A stretch of 64,000 nucleotides of DNA from Nostoc sp. NMS9 (GCF_017114995.1 NZ_JABXKL010000019.1:124001-188000), one strand, 5' to 3'; shown: positions 7,175 through 16,166, counted from the first letter of the stretch. Notes: generated by a model not told the origin, from the sequence alone. Program-made: numbers and translations.

Positions 7175-8598
7175 GTAAAGTAACTACCAATCTCTTCACT
7201 GATCTTGCTGTGGCTATCCCATTGGGAATCAAGTATCCAGATACCGGCGCTGAATTTGGGTGTCATCAAGGGTAAGTCGAGTCCCTGTTGTAAACCCATA
7301 ACTAATAAAGCTAGGGTATCTACAAGTTTAGGGTCAAAGCGGGTAGATTGTTGCTGTTTGCACTCATCTAAAGCTTGAGTAAATATCTGTTCCCGACTTT
7401 GATTTGACAATTTTCGCTCATTGAGTCGCCACTGAAAGTCTGCCAATAATGCCAAAATTCTCGACTCTAGGGGAATTTCATCTCCAGCTAAACCTGCTGG
7501 TTCCCCTGTGCCATTCCACCACTCGGTTTGGTGAGTGATAATTTGGGCAACTGCTCGCAGTCGTGGCATAGTTCGCAATACTTGCGCCCCTGGTACTAAG
7601 GGACAAGTTAAGGGAGAACTGGGGGCATCTTCTTGATAGCGTGTGGATATACCGCCAGTGAGAACGCTTTCTGCTTTTTGTAATGGATCTATGCGATGTA
7701 ACAAAGCCGCTAGCCGCAATCTCTTAATCTGCCATGCGGGAAGATCCAAAAGCTGGGCGATCGCCTCAGCAAGTACCACCACTTCCGCAGCTGCCATTGG
7801 ATTATTGACATCTGCCATATCCATCAGTTGCGCCATTCGCAAAAAGGCTTGGATTTCGTTAGAAACCAAGTTGCGATCCAGCGTTTGTTTCTGAAGCGCT
7901 GTAGGGATGGATAAATTATCTTGCCCAGTCTGGAGGTAATCTACTACACGGGAGACAACTGCACCTAAATTTTGGGATCTGGCCATTGACGGTACAATTT
8001 GTTCTTTATCGGCTGTGAGCTTTTTTGCCAATTCTGGGTTGTATTTTTTAATGTGAGTGATCGCTATTTCTGCTGTCTCTTGAACTAACTCTGGCTCAAA
8101 TGTCCACAAACCATAGAATTTGCGCTCTAAGTCTGATGTCGGTACTCCAGTGCTGCCATAATCAGCCTCAGATAATTCTTGACAAATTACCATTGCTGTA
8201 TACTTAGGCGATAAAATAATTAAGTGCCACTCCTGCGCTACTGGATCGACTGCATCTAATGGCACTAAGTCTACATTGGGTAGCTGGCTGGTAGGATGTT
8301 CAGCAAAGCCAGATTCAGAGGCAGCCATGATGGCAATTTGGCGGCTACGCTGGGCGATGTCTGCATATCGTTGAGCTTCTTGTAGATACCATTTCCCTTG
8401 TTGGAAGGCTGTGATCACTAAGGGTATACCGTCATCGGTTAAGATATGGTCTTCAAGAGCGTGGCACAGGGCAACTAAGGTATTTTTGTAGTAAACACCG
8501 AATCGAATTGGCCTGGTGGTGTGGCGATGAGCTGCTTCGAGCTGTTGTAGGATTGAACCTTCTAACATGGGATTTGGTAAAAATAACCGCAGAGGCAC
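7171..8598 (-). CDS. DICT sensory domain protein with degenerate HD-GYP-like domain
   Basis: A 475-residue cytoplasmic protein. The N-terminal about 210 residues match the DICT sensory domain seen in cyanobacterial signalling proteins: MLEGSILQQLEAAHRHTTRP near residue 11, and an LIILSPKYTAMVICQ core. Residues about 270-450 look like an HD or HD-GYP hydrolase (LRLAALLHRIDPLQ, then WWNGTGEPAGLAGDEIPLES). The metal-binding HD pair is altered to HRID, so cyclic-di-GMP hydrolysis is doubtful. It is translationally coupled to the pentapeptide gene downstream. It is likely a sensor or scaffold whose signal is unknown. Confidence 0.8.
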   Translation of the reverse strand: MPLRLFLPNPMLEGSILQQLEAAHRHTTRPIRFGVYYKNTLVALCHALEDHILTDDGIPLVITAFQQGKWYLQEAQRYADIAQRSRQIAIMAASESGFAEHPTSQLPNVDLVPLDAVDPVAQEWHLIILSPKYTAMVICQELSEADYGSTGVPTSDLERKFYGLWTFEPELVQETAEIAITHIKKYNPELAKKLTADKEQIVPSMARSQNLGAVVSRVVDYLQTGQDNLSIPTALQKQTLDRNLVSNEIQAFLRMAQLMDMADVNNPMAAAEVVVLAEAIAQLLDLPAWQIKRLRLAALLHRIDPLQKAESVLTGGISTRYQEDAPSSPLTCPLVPGAQVLRTMPRLRAVAQIITHQTEWWNGTGEPAGLAGDEIPLESRILALLADFQWRLNERKLSNQSREQIFTQALDECKQQQSTRFDPKLVDTLALLVMGLQQGLDLPLMTPKFSAGIWILDSQWDSHSKISEEIGSYFT

Positions 8599-8655
8599 TG
8601 AGTAAAAGAGGGGGAGAAATTCAGAATTCTGAATATCCCCATATCCTGGTGTTTT

Positions 8656-10281
8656 CTAGGATACACCCGCTAACTGTTTTTCTTTCGTCTCTAATGGTGC
8701 TGTCAGTGCTGCTTCTAAGTCAGCACAACCCAGCTTTTCTTCTAAGATTTTCATGACTTCGCGCCCGAAGTCGTTGGGGTTTTGTTGCCAAGCTTGCAAG
8801 CAGACTTCGCCGAAGAATGAACCAAGGGGTTCGGGATTCCAGAGAAGTTTTTTGGCTGTCCACGGCATCAAACTCATTGGATCATACCCTGGTTTGAGGA
8901 TGCCTTCTTTGAAAGCGTATTCTTCTAAATGGGTATGGGGTTGTAGTCCAATAAAGAAGATTGCAGGTTCGACTTTATCAGCACCAAAAATCCGTTCTAG
9001 TTCGCGGTGGTAAGCGATGGTTTGGCGGATGGTTTCGGGACGTTCGTCAATAACGTTAAAGGAGTAGTTGACGGAAACTAAGTCGTTGAAACCAGCGGCT
9101 TTTAAGTCACGGCAGTTTTGCAAAACGGTTCGCAGGTTATACCCCATCCGCATTTTCCGCACAAGTTCTTGAGAACCACTGGTAATACCGATTTCAAAGT
9201 AGTTCATCCCGGTTTTCGCCATCAAGTCACACAATTCTGGTGTCAAATTGTCGGCTCTGATATATGCTGCCCAGTGGATATCTGTCATACCAGAATCGAC
9301 GATTTTTTGCAATAATTCTATAGCATCAACGATAAATTTTTTCGCGGGGATGAATTGGGCATCGGTAAACCAGAAGTTGCGAATGCCGCGATCGTATAAT
9401 TGGCGCATCTCAGCAACGACTTCATCTGCTGGGTTGATGCGTACTTGTTTGCCTTCGACGACGGTGTAGACGCAATAACAACAGTTGTGAGGACAACCAC
9501 GCTTAGTTTGTACACCTATATAAAAGTCTTGCTCTTGCAGGTAATAGTTAAATTCCGGCCAGATGCTTTCTATATAGTCGTAGTTACAAGCTGTTTTTTC
9601 TATTGGGGTGGGTTGTTCGTGAATTAGCCGTTTTCGTGGTTGAGTTTCTCCGGCAATGTAACAGCGTTCATCTCGAAAATCTCTGCCACTTAAAAGTTTT
9701 TCCAGCAGGGTTTCGCCTTCACCCACAGAAATAATTGTCCCTTGGGGTAAGCTTTTACCCAATTGTTCGTAAAATACGCTGACTGCACCACCACCTACAA
9801 CTACACGGGCATCAGAATTATATTTTTGAGCACGTTTCAAACCACGTTTGATTAAGCTCTGATTTTGCCACAATTCTACATAGTAAGCAATGAAAATTCG
9901 CAAACCGCCCAATCCCCCACGTAGTTTCAATAGAGGATTTTTGGCGTAGTAAAATTCAAAAGCGTTTTGCAGCGGGTTGCCACCACGTCCACCAACTGGG
10001 GCATAAATTTGAATATCCCGCCAAGAAAATACTAGTAGTGTCGGTTTAAATTCATCAATACAGCGATCCAGAGCCGAACTGTAATCTAAAGGTGGCACTG
10101 TTCCCAAATCAAAGATGCGCTGTTCAATATTAGGAAACTGCTTGTGGACATGATCGCTCAGGTAGACAACCCCAATAGGAAAGATGGGGTTACAAGGAAG
10201 GCGAACGTAAAGAATTCGATTTTCCATCATCTGTGTTTTAACTTCCATCTTGCCAATCTGTGGAGAAAGCGAGAGAAACAT
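8656..10281 (-). CDS. B12-binding domain radical SAM protein
   Basis: An enzyme of about 520-541 residues. The N-terminal half carries a Rossmann-like cobalamin-binding region (PIGVVYLSDHVHKQFP, then VVVGGGAVSVFYEQLG). The radical SAM core has the CX3CX2C motif in KRGCPHNCCYCVY, which binds the 4Fe-4S cluster, followed by GIRNFWFTDAQF and an AYIRADNLTPEL strand. The C-terminus is a family-specific helical domain. The substrate is unknown. The first Met is at 10281, but MENRILYVRLPCNP starting at 10227 is the more likely N-terminus, because similarity to the family begins there. No partner gene is close. Confidence 0.85.
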   Translation of the reverse strand: MFLSLSPQIGKMEVKTQMMENRILYVRLPCNPIFPIGVVYLSDHVHKQFPNIEQRIFDLGTVPPLDYSSALDRCIDEFKPTLLVFSWRDIQIYAPVGGRGGNPLQNAFEFYYAKNPLLKLRGGLGGLRIFIAYYVELWQNQSLIKRGLKRAQKYNSDARVVVGGGAVSVFYEQLGKSLPQGTIISVGEGETLLEKLLSGRDFRDERCYIAGETQPRKRLIHEQPTPIEKTACNYDYIESIWPEFNYYLQEQDFYIGVQTKRGCPHNCCYCVYTVVEGKQVRINPADEVVAEMRQLYDRGIRNFWFTDAQFIPAKKFIVDAIELLQKIVDSGMTDIHWAAYIRADNLTPELCDLMAKTGMNYFEIGITSGSQELVRKMRMGYNLRTVLQNCRDLKAAGFNDLVSVNYSFNVIDERPETIRQTIAYHRELERIFGADKVEPAIFFIGLQPHTHLEEYAFKEGILKPGYDPMSLMPWTAKKLLWNPEPLGSFFGEVCLQAWQQNPNDFGREVMKILEEKLGCADLEAALTAPLETKEKQLAGVS

Positions 10282-10836
10282 CCAGTCTTAAAGTGTGTAC
10301 TTGTTTTATTTGGTTTTATTTATCACAATCGTGCTTGACATTTCAGCCGATTATTGATAGCAGCTACCCTGCCGTTAGCAACTGCGGAAAACACTAAAAT
10401 TTCTATGCATAAAACATACATAGAATCTATAGAGAGCTTTATGAAGACATTTTTTCATATAGCTTTACCATAACATCGAGTTTATTCATTAAGCGATGAT
10501 CCCTGCCGATTAATCCTGGGATAGATGAAACAGCAAAACTAACTTCCTCGCTATGCTAAAAGCAAGGGGATCGTTGTTATGTCAATTCCCTAACAATCTG
10601 CTTTAAGAGAATTTAAACTTTTATACCAGGAAAAATATCAAAAAATTTTATTTATAGTGTATAATTCCGAAAAAGGTGTGAATATTTACAAAATTTTCAT
10701 AACTAAAAATATATCTTTAGACAGAAATAATCTACAACTACTCAGTTGGTATTCGCAGTTACAGCAACTGGGGATCAGTGGGTGCTAGGCTTGGCTAGTG
10801 TAATGTAAAATTGTGGCGTAAAGCTCCTCAGCAGTT
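10282..10836. other. Intergenic region, divergent promoters
   Basis: About 555 AT-rich bases between the divergently transcribed radical SAM gene and the DUF1830 gene, so both promoters must lie here. I see no reading frame with coding character, no strong hairpin and no GTAN8TAC site. Confidence 0.5.
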
Positions 10837-11232
10837 ATGGCTCAAATATTAGATCCTCTACCACCTGAGCAATCGGGAAAAATTCTCTGCTGCTACATTA
10901 ATGCCACGAGCAAAATACAGGTAGCTCGCATCTCCAATATTCCCAATTGGTACTTTGAAAGGGTTGTTTTCCCTGGACAACGTTTAGTTTTTGAAGCTCC
11001 GCGAAAAGGTCAAGTGGAGATTCATACAGGGATGATGGCAAGTGCAATTTTATCCGATAAGATATCGTGCGATCGCCTGATGCTCGAAGAACCCAGTACT
11101 TATGAGTTTGATACAGACTCATCAGATGGAAAAGACCCTATTAATACCAAATTAATGGTGCAGCAAATTAATACAAAAATCGGAGATACTACAAAACCCT
11201 TGCAAATCCTTGGTTTAGCCTCGGTTGATTAA
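10837..11232 (+). CDS. DUF1830 domain-containing protein
   Basis: A 131-residue cyanobacterial protein. Residues about 15-85 match the DUF1830 family: KILCCYINATSKIQVARI, then IPNWYFERVVFPGQRLVFEA and GQVEIHTGMMASAIL. The C-terminal tail (about 95-131) is variable and polar. No signal peptide or membrane helix is visible. The function is not known. A run of A then T-rich sequence after the stop, with GGGTTGCTAATTCAGCAGCCC at 11258-11278, may form a short terminator-like hairpin. The start is an ATG preceded by a plausible spacing but weak Shine-Dalgarno. Confidence 0.85.
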   Translation: MAQILDPLPPEQSGKILCCYINATSKIQVARISNIPNWYFERVVFPGQRLVFEAPRKGQVEIHTGMMASAILSDKISCDRLMLEEPSTYEFDTDSSDGKDPINTKLMVQQINTKIGDTTKPLQILGLASVD

Positions 11233-11362
11233 AAAAAACATTTTATCTAAATTTAAGGGTTGCTAATTCAGCAGCCCTTTTTGTTTATTATTTATTGGGC
11301 ATGGGGCATTGGTTATTCTCCTTGTTTCTCTTGTCGCCCTGATCTCATTTACAATCAATCTT

Positions 11363-11824
11363 ATGAATCTGCCTTCATTTCTTTGGTTGTGGAAAATAGC
11401 GGCCTGGTCGATGGGATTATCCCTGCTGGCATATCTAATGTTAGCAATCACCGGCGTTTGGATGTTTCGGGCGAGAACTTCGCAGCAATTCCCTTTTATT
11501 ACCCCATTTATGGGCGGAAATAAAGGGGTGCGATCGCTCCACTACACAATGGGCATCAGCATGGTAAGTTTAGTGCTACTATTGCTAGCGATCGGTATTG
11601 TTGGCACTTTCGGGCACTTTGGATCTTTAGGTCACTCGTCACACCTAATAGCTGGATTAATAGTGGTAGCACTAGTTTTACTGTCTGCTTTCAGTGCCAC
11701 TCAAATTAGTGTCAGACGACCTTGGGCTAGACCCTTACACATTGGCGTAAATATTATTCTGTTTGTAGGATTTGCCTGGGTATCCCTTACTGGTTGGATT
11801 GTAGTGCAGAAGTATTTACCGTGA
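11363..11824 (+). CDS. DUF4079-type integral membrane protein
   Basis: A small membrane protein of about 153 residues with four hydrophobic helices: SMGLSLLAYLMLAITGVWMF, MVSLVLLLLAIGIVGTFGHF, LIAGLIVVALVLLSAF and VNIILFVGFAWVSLTGWIVV. Conserved histidines (LHYTMG, SSHLIAG, LHIGVN) fit the DUF4079 family of cyanobacteria and plants, distantly cytochrome b561-like, but heme binding is only inferred. The open frame extends upstream to 11309. I place the start at the ATG at 11363, because the extra residues come from repeat-like intergenic sequence. Confidence 0.75.
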   Translation: MNLPSFLWLWKIAAWSMGLSLLAYLMLAITGVWMFRARTSQQFPFITPFMGGNKGVRSLHYTMGISMVSLVLLLLAIGIVGTFGHFGSLGHSSHLIAGLIVVALVLLSAFSATQISVRRPWARPLHIGVNIILFVGFAWVSLTGWIVVQKYLP

Positions 11825-11892
11825 ACTACCACACACCAACCACCAGGGACATAGACCTACCCTACAATGAAGAAAAGCATTGTAATTGAGCC

Positions 11893-12459
11893 GTGACAGC
11901 AAACTCAGCCAATATCTCAACTTATGTTTTTCGTCTGTCTCCTTTGATTCGGATAACGTTGCTGACTCTATACATAGCACTCACAGTCCCATTACCCTTC
12001 TTATCGCAGGTAACAGCTGCACCCGTATCTCCAGAATTATTGTGGATAGGGATTGGCATCGGTTTAGTTGCCTTGTACGCGGTATTAACTGAACAAGTAA
12101 TGGTAGATGACGAGGGAATTCAGGTTACTTACCCCGCCTGGGTGCCTCGCTTTTTTCGTAAAGGCTGGTCTTTACCTTGGTCACAAGTCAAAGAGTTAAA
12201 ACCCCGCACCACTGGTCAAGGAGGGCTAGTTTATTACTTCCTCAGCCACGATGGGAAAGCTTATTTACTACCGATGCGTGTAGCTGGATTTGCCCGTTTG
12301 GTGCAAATTGTCCAAGCAAAGACGAGCATTGACACCACAGATGTTCGCCCTTTAGCACAGCCCTGGATGTACCTGATTTTACTGGGATGTACACTGCTGT
12401 TACTATTAGTCGATGGCTGGGCGATCGCGACAGCCCTAACTACCAGACAATTAACTTAA
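11893..12459 (+). CDS. Membrane protein with PH-like domain, unknown function
   Basis: A 188-residue protein with two N-terminal transmembrane segments (about 17-40 and 48-66), a central soluble domain (about 67-150: VMVDDEGIQVTYPAW, WSLPWSQVKELKPRT, KAYLLPMR) that looks like a bacterial PH-like beta domain, and a C-terminal helix YLILLGCTLLLLLVDGWAIA. Translation starts at GTG (GTGACAGCAAAC). The function is unknown. It precedes an ABC ATPase gene in the same direction, separated by repeat sequence, so an operon is possible but unproven. Confidence 0.65.
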   Translation: MTANSANISTYVFRLSPLIRITLLTLYIALTVPLPFLSQVTAAPVSPELLWIGIGIGLVALYAVLTEQVMVDDEGIQVTYPAWVPRFFRKGWSLPWSQVKELKPRTTGQGGLVYYFLSHDGKAYLLPMRVAGFARLVQIVQAKTSIDTTDVRPLAQPWMYLILLGCTLLLLLVDGWAIATALTTRQLT

Positions 12460-12526
12460 AATTGGGCATGGGGCATTGGTTATTTCTCCCCAATCCCTAC
12501 TCCCTACTCCCCATTCCCCACTCCTC

Positions 12527-13300
12527 TTGAATACAGCAAAAGCCACACTTAGGCTAGAGCAAGTTAATCTGTTTACAAAGCTGAAAACCCAACTTCCTGG
12601 CAATCAGCAAGGATACCCTATATTGCAGGATATTTCCTTAGAGGTATTCCAGGGCGAACGCATTGCCATTGTAGGGCCAGTAGGCGCTGGGAAAACTTCG
12701 TTATTACATCTCCTCAACCGCCTAATTGAACCCACGAGTGGTAAGCTCTATCTAGAAAATCAAGAATATCGCCAAATTCCTGTCATCCAACTACGCCAGA
12801 TGATTGTACTTGTATTGCAAGAGTCAAAGCTGTTGGGCATGACAGTTGGGCAAGCTTTGGCTTATCCTTTGGTTTTGCGTGGTTTGTCCAAACAGACAAT
12901 TCAGGAACGAGTCAATTACTGGACAGAACAACTGCACATTCCTAATGAATGGTTAGGGCGAACAGAGGTGCAACTTTCTGCGGGAGAACGACAACTAGTA
13001 GCGATCGCCCGTGCCTTAGTCATCCAGCCTAAAATATTATTATTAGACGAACCAACCTCTGCCTTAGATGCTGGTACAGCTTCTCATCTAATGCAAGTCC
13101 TAATCCAGTTGAGTCAAACTCATCAAACCACGATTCTGATGGTAAATCACCAATTGGAACTAGCCCAGATGTTTTGCACTCGGTTATTACACCTACAACA
13201 AGGTCATTTATTCGCAAATCAAAGAGCCTCAGAGATAGACTGGATTGAATTACGAAAAAGCCTGATTCAAGCAGCAGTTCTAGACGATTTTGGATTTTAA
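12527..13300 (+). CDS. ABC transporter ATP-binding protein (FetA/YbbL-like)
   Basis: A single ABC ATPase domain of about 257 residues. Walker A is GPVGAGKTS, the Q-loop region is VLVLQESKLLG, the signature is the variant LSAGERQLVA, Walker B is ILLLDEPTSALD, and the switch histidine is in MVNHQLE. The compact size and variant signature resemble the FetA/YbbL group, which pairs with a FetB-type permease. No permease is adjacent, so the substrate is open. The frame runs back to a TTG at 12476 within a heptanucleotide-type repeat; I prefer the TTG at 12527, just after the repeat. The start remains uncertain. Confidence 0.8.
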   Translation: MNTAKATLRLEQVNLFTKLKTQLPGNQQGYPILQDISLEVFQGERIAIVGPVGAGKTSLLHLLNRLIEPTSGKLYLENQEYRQIPVIQLRQMIVLVLQESKLLGMTVGQALAYPLVLRGLSKQTIQERVNYWTEQLHIPNEWLGRTEVQLSAGERQLVAIARALVIQPKILLLDEPTSALDAGTASHLMQVLIQLSQTHQTTILMVNHQLELAQMFCTRLLHLQQGHLFANQRASEIDWIELRKSLIQAAVLDDFGF

Positions 13301-13346
13301 ATTTTGGATGAGACAGGAATCAGGAATCGTTTTCTTACTCCCCCTC

Positions 13347-13386
13347 ACCCCAATGCCCAATGCCCAATGCCCAATGCCCAATGGCC
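13347..13386. repeat. Heptanucleotide tandem repeat (CCCAATG)
   Basis: About five head-to-tail copies of CCCAATG lie between the convergent ABC ATPase and nrrA genes. The same unit or its complement recurs near 2225, 28415, 40770, 50685 and 58999. This matches the short tandemly repeated sequences long known from heterocystous cyanobacteria. Confidence 0.8.
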
Positions 13387-13389
13387 CAT

Positions 13390-14163
13390 TCACACTTGAC
13401 TACTAGTAAGTGTTGAACGTTGATTATTAAATCTCTCTCTAGCTAACTTTGTTGTCTGTGACTGTGAAATATTGGTATTCAAAATTTCCATGTTAAAACG
13501 GTATCCAACATTGCGGATAGTTTGAATCAAATTGGGTTGTCGGGGATCGAGTTCAACCTTTTTCCGCAGCGATAAAACGTGAGTATCAATAGTACGAGGG
13601 TTATCAATCGCATCAGGCCAAGCACGACGCAGCAATTCCGATCTACTTAGAGGTACTCCTCCAGCTTGTGCTAAAACATACAGCAAACTAAATTCCTGGG
13701 GCGTTAAGTCAATAAACTCCCCTTGGAAGCGGACACGACGCTGAACTAAATCGATTTGCAAAGTGCCATAATCCAAATAAGCTGGTGCCGTAGGTGTGCG
13801 CTTCCGACGAATCAGTGCCTCTACTCGTGCCAAAAACTCTTGCATCCCAAAAGGTTTGCTCAGGTAATCATCTGCACCCGCCTTTAAACCTGCGACGATA
13901 TCAGCTTCACTATTACGGGCAGATAACATTAAGATTAGAGGCTGCTGCTGACGATGCAACCAACGACAAAACTCAATGCCATCACCATCAGGCAGGTCTG
14001 CATCCAAAACTACCAGTGTTGGTTGATGGCTTAAAAATACTTCCCTTGCTTGATAAATACTGGCAGCTTGATGCACGCGGTATTCCAGTTGTTGCAAGTG
14101 CCAACCCAACAACGACCTCAGATGGGGATTCCCCTCAATGATTTCTATACAAACCGAACCCAC
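13390..14163 (-). CDS. nrrA: NrrA-type nitrogen-responsive response regulator (OmpR family)
   Basis: A 257-residue OmpR-class response regulator. The receiver domain (about 4-115) carries the phospho-acceptor Asp54 in VVLDADLPDGDG and the Lys in YLSKPFG. A winged-helix DNA-binding domain follows (about 127-225: FIDLTPQEFSLLYVLAQAGG, then TIRNVGYRFN). The overall sequence matches my memory of Anabaena NrrA (Rre37 in Synechocystis), which links nitrogen deprivation to glycogen catabolism, arginine metabolism and heterocyst initiation. A perfect NtcA-type promoter upstream supports this. Translation starts at GTG. The C-terminal about 30 residues are a variable polar tail. Confidence 0.8.
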   Translation of the reverse strand: MGSVCIEIIEGNPHLRSLLGWHLQQLEYRVHQAASIYQAREVFLSHQPTLVVLDADLPDGDGIEFCRWLHRQQQPLILMLSARNSEADIVAGLKAGADDYLSKPFGMQEFLARVEALIRRKRTPTAPAYLDYGTLQIDLVQRRVRFQGEFIDLTPQEFSLLYVLAQAGGVPLSRSELLRRAWPDAIDNPRTIDTHVLSLRKKVELDPRQPNLIQTIRNVGYRFNMEILNTNISQSQTTKLARERFNNQRSTLTSSQV

Positions 14164-14195
14164 GGTGGCAAGACCCCTTAGCGTCGATGACTTTC

Positions 14196-14237
14196 AAAGT
14201 AACAAGCCCATCTCTAAGGTTTTGTAGCCTTTGTTAC
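14196..14237 (-). promoter_or_regulatory. NtcA-activated (class II) promoter upstream of nrrA
   Basis: On the minus strand, reading toward nrrA, GTAACAAAGGCTAC (14237-14224) is a perfect GTAN8TAC. Exactly 22 bases later TACTTT (14201-14196) fits TAN3T. This is the canonical NtcA-activated arrangement, with the NtcA site replacing the -35 box. A transcript would start near 14189, leaving a leader of about 25 bases before the GTG. Nitrogen-limitation control by NtcA is inferred. Confidence 0.85.
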
Positions 14238-14748
14238 TTCAATTGCGATTAACTTTACATTTCCTAATAAAATGAGTGGCAATATCTTTAATTTATGCCT
14301 TGCCAATAGGCAATTAGAAATATTATTAAATTTTTATTAAATTTCTCGAAAGTGTTGTTAGACTTATGAAAAGTTCTTTTAGCTTAACATTTTGCTTTTA
14401 GATGGGTGTTATGTGGCAAATATCTAGAACCCAACCAGCTAACCACTACTACAACAGTTTTTCAACCTGATGATAAAAGTCGGTTTTTTCGCAAAAATTT
14501 AGTGCTTCTATCCAGGAATATAACATCAATACAATTGGGCTGTTGATTATGAAAATCAAAAAAAATAACTTAGCAGCTAACTAGAATCGATGTTTTCTGG
14601 AATAGGATTAAAGTAGCTTGTAGCTGCTATGAGGGTAATACCCAAAGTAGATGTGTTGACTTTGAGTTTATGCCAAAGTGAAATTACACTTCACTTTTTA
14701 GCGTGAATCATTTACAATTCTCATTCCAAAGAGATTAATACAGCAGTT

Positions 14749-14997
14749 ATGCTCCAAGACACACAAACCATCCGCTATTACCAAAGACTCACCGACGCCT
14801 TCGTCGAGTTATGGAATCGCGGTTATCGCACGGATGATATGCGGATGTATTTGGATGGATATCTAGCCGCACTGCGACATAGCAACGTCATTGAACCTTT
14901 TCTGATTCATCGCCTAGAAGAGGAAGCCAGCCGCTTCTTGTACGATGGGTCGAACTTTGCAGTCCCGCAACCACAGCCACAAGCCGATTACTACTAA
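14749..14997 (+). CDS. Small conserved cyanobacterial protein (DUF6761-like)
   Basis: An 82-residue protein, mostly helical: RYYQRLTDAFVELWNRGYRT, DDMRMYLDGYLAALRHSN and VIEPFLIHRLEEEASRFLYD, with a Pro/Gln tail. I recognise it as a small protein conserved across cyanobacteria, probably the family named DUF6761; the function is unknown. It has no signal peptide. It is divergent from nrrA, about 585 bases away, so it has its own promoter. A TTTACAAT element about 35 bases upstream may be the -10 box. Confidence 0.75.
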   Translation: MLQDTQTIRYYQRLTDAFVELWNRGYRTDDMRMYLDGYLAALRHSNVIEPFLIHRLEEEASRFLYDGSNFAVPQPQPQADYY

Positions 14998-15120
14998 GTA
15001 CCATTTACCTGGTCATTGATAGTAACCGTTAATTACCGCAGGTAATTATAGCATATTATCTGTATTGGTCAACGGGTTGTCGTGGTGTGAAATTTTGGAG
15101 ATATTGTATTGATTAAACGC

Positions 15121-15165
15121 ATCCCCTCAGTCTTATATTGGTTTTGCCAATACGACTGAGGGGAT
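15121..15165. terminator. Long stem-loop (possible terminator)
   Basis: ATCCCCTCAGTC (15121-15132) pairs perfectly with GACTGAGGGGAT (15154-15165). An inner ATTGG/CCAAT stem closes a short TTTTG loop. There is no strong T-run after it, so it may be a structured repeat rather than a Rho-independent terminator. Confidence 0.55.
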
Positions 15166-15190
15166 TGTTGACTAGTTGAAATCAAGCCCA

Positions 15191-15325
15191 ATATACAGCT
15201 GTTTTCTTTTGCATGAGGTACAAAGCCACTGCTTTTGAGGCAGAAGGCAAGAGTTAGAAACATCTTTATATCTGATGTGTGAGTCCTGGACTTTGTACCT
15301 CACTTACTTGCAAACTGCTGTATAT
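15191..15325. mobile_element. Candidate MITE of 135 bases with about 37-base imperfect terminal inverted repeats
   Basis: The left end begins ATATACAGC and runs to GAGGTACAAAG (15191-15223). The right end is its imperfect complement, CTTTGTACCTC to GCTGTATAT (about 15292-15325). The interior is non-coding. The shape and size fit a miniature inverted-repeat transposable element. No clear target-site duplication beyond TA-type flanks is visible, so the assignment is tentative. Confidence 0.5.
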
Positions 15326-15350
15326 AAAGTATTTTTGTCAGAAACCGATT

Positions 15351-15396
15351 AAAAAACCCTTGAAAGAGCAAAGAAATAGTATCTCTCCTTTCAAGG
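15351..15396 (-). terminator. Rho-independent terminator of grxD
   Basis: Reading the minus strand downstream of grxD, CCTTGAAAG (15396-15388) pairs with CTTTCAAGG (15366-15358) and is followed at once by GTTTTTT (15357-15351). This is a classic hairpin plus U-tract. Confidence 0.75.
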
Positions 15397-15472
15397 ATAT
15401 AAAAAACGGCAGATTGCCTTGATTGCGAAGCGCAAATTCAGTAGCATACCCTTTAGTTTGGGTAAAGAGAGA

Positions 15473-15796
15473 TTACGAAGCTAATGCTACTTCTACCTTT
15501 TCCTGCAATTCACCTTTTTGGTACAGTTCAATCAAGATGTCAGAACCACCAACGAATTCACCATTGATATATACTTGGGGAATTGTCGGCCAGCTAGAGT
15601 ATTCTTTAATACCTTGACGAATTTCAGGATCTGATAGAACGTCAACTGTCTCAAAGGGAACTCCCAAGGTATTGAGAATCTGCACAACGTTGTTGGAGAA
15701 ACCACATTGGGGCATTAACTTGTTTCCCTTCATGAAAACTAAAATCTTGTTTTCTTGTAGCAAGCTATCAATTTTGTCTTTGAGTTCTGGTGTCAT
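15473..15796 (-). CDS. grxD: Monothiol glutaredoxin Grx4 family
   Basis: A 107-residue CGFS-type glutaredoxin. Cys31 is in PQCGFSNN, with the [16 protein letters not shown] glutathione-binding segment near residues 70-85. This class binds a 2Fe-2S cluster with glutathione and works in cluster delivery and iron sensing, usually together with BolA. A bolA gene lies directly upstream on the same strand, about 110 bases away across a heptanucleotide repeat, supporting a shared role. The length is typical. An ATG start is used, and a terminator hairpin follows. Confidence 0.95.
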   Translation of the reverse strand: MTPELKDKIDSLLQENKILVFMKGNKLMPQCGFSNNVVQILNTLGVPFETVDVLSDPEIRQGIKEYSSWPTIPQVYINGEFVGGSDILIELYQKGELQEKVEVALAS

Positions 15797-15908
15797 GGTA
15801 TTTGTGTTTCCTATGTTGCATTAATAGAGTGAGGAGTGAGGAGTGAAGAGTGAGGAGTTAAAAATTCATAATTCATAACTCCTAACTTCTAACTTCTAAC
15901 TCCTAACT

Positions 15909-16166
15909 TTAGGAACTTGCTGTTGCTTGCCAAGCTTCGGGAGTGTATGTTTTCACCGCTAAGGCATGAATCGCTTCAGTTGACATAGCTTGACCCAACG
16001 CACCATAAACTAACTGGTGCTGTTGCACTAGTCCTTTACCTGCAAAGTGCGATGAAACTACTGTCACCTGATAGTGGTCGCCGCCACCAGTCAAGTCTTG
16101 CACCTGAACCTGTGCGTCTGGCAGTTCCGCCTTGATCATTTCCTCAACCTGTTGCGGACTAATCAT
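15909..16166 (-). CDS. BolA family protein
   Basis: An 85-residue BolA/YrbA-type protein: [20 protein letters not shown], then [19 protein letters not shown] and [18 protein letters not shown]. The conserved His residues in the SSHFAGK and IHAL segments are the ones that help coordinate a 2Fe-2S cluster in Grx4-BolA complexes. The neighbouring grxD strongly supports this pairing. It is cytoplasmic, of normal length, and starts at ATG. I use no gene symbol because BolA-family members are not reliably distinguished here. Confidence 0.93.
   Translation of the reverse strand: MISPQQVEEMIKAELPDAQVQVQDLTGGGDHYQVTVVSSHFAGKGLVQQHQLVYGALGQAMSTEAIHALAVKTYTPEAWQATASS

Noticed and set aside
15069..15263. 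64-aa frame in the gap after the DUF6761-like gene
   Set aside because: It spans the hairpin and candidate MITE ends, so it is probably non-coding.
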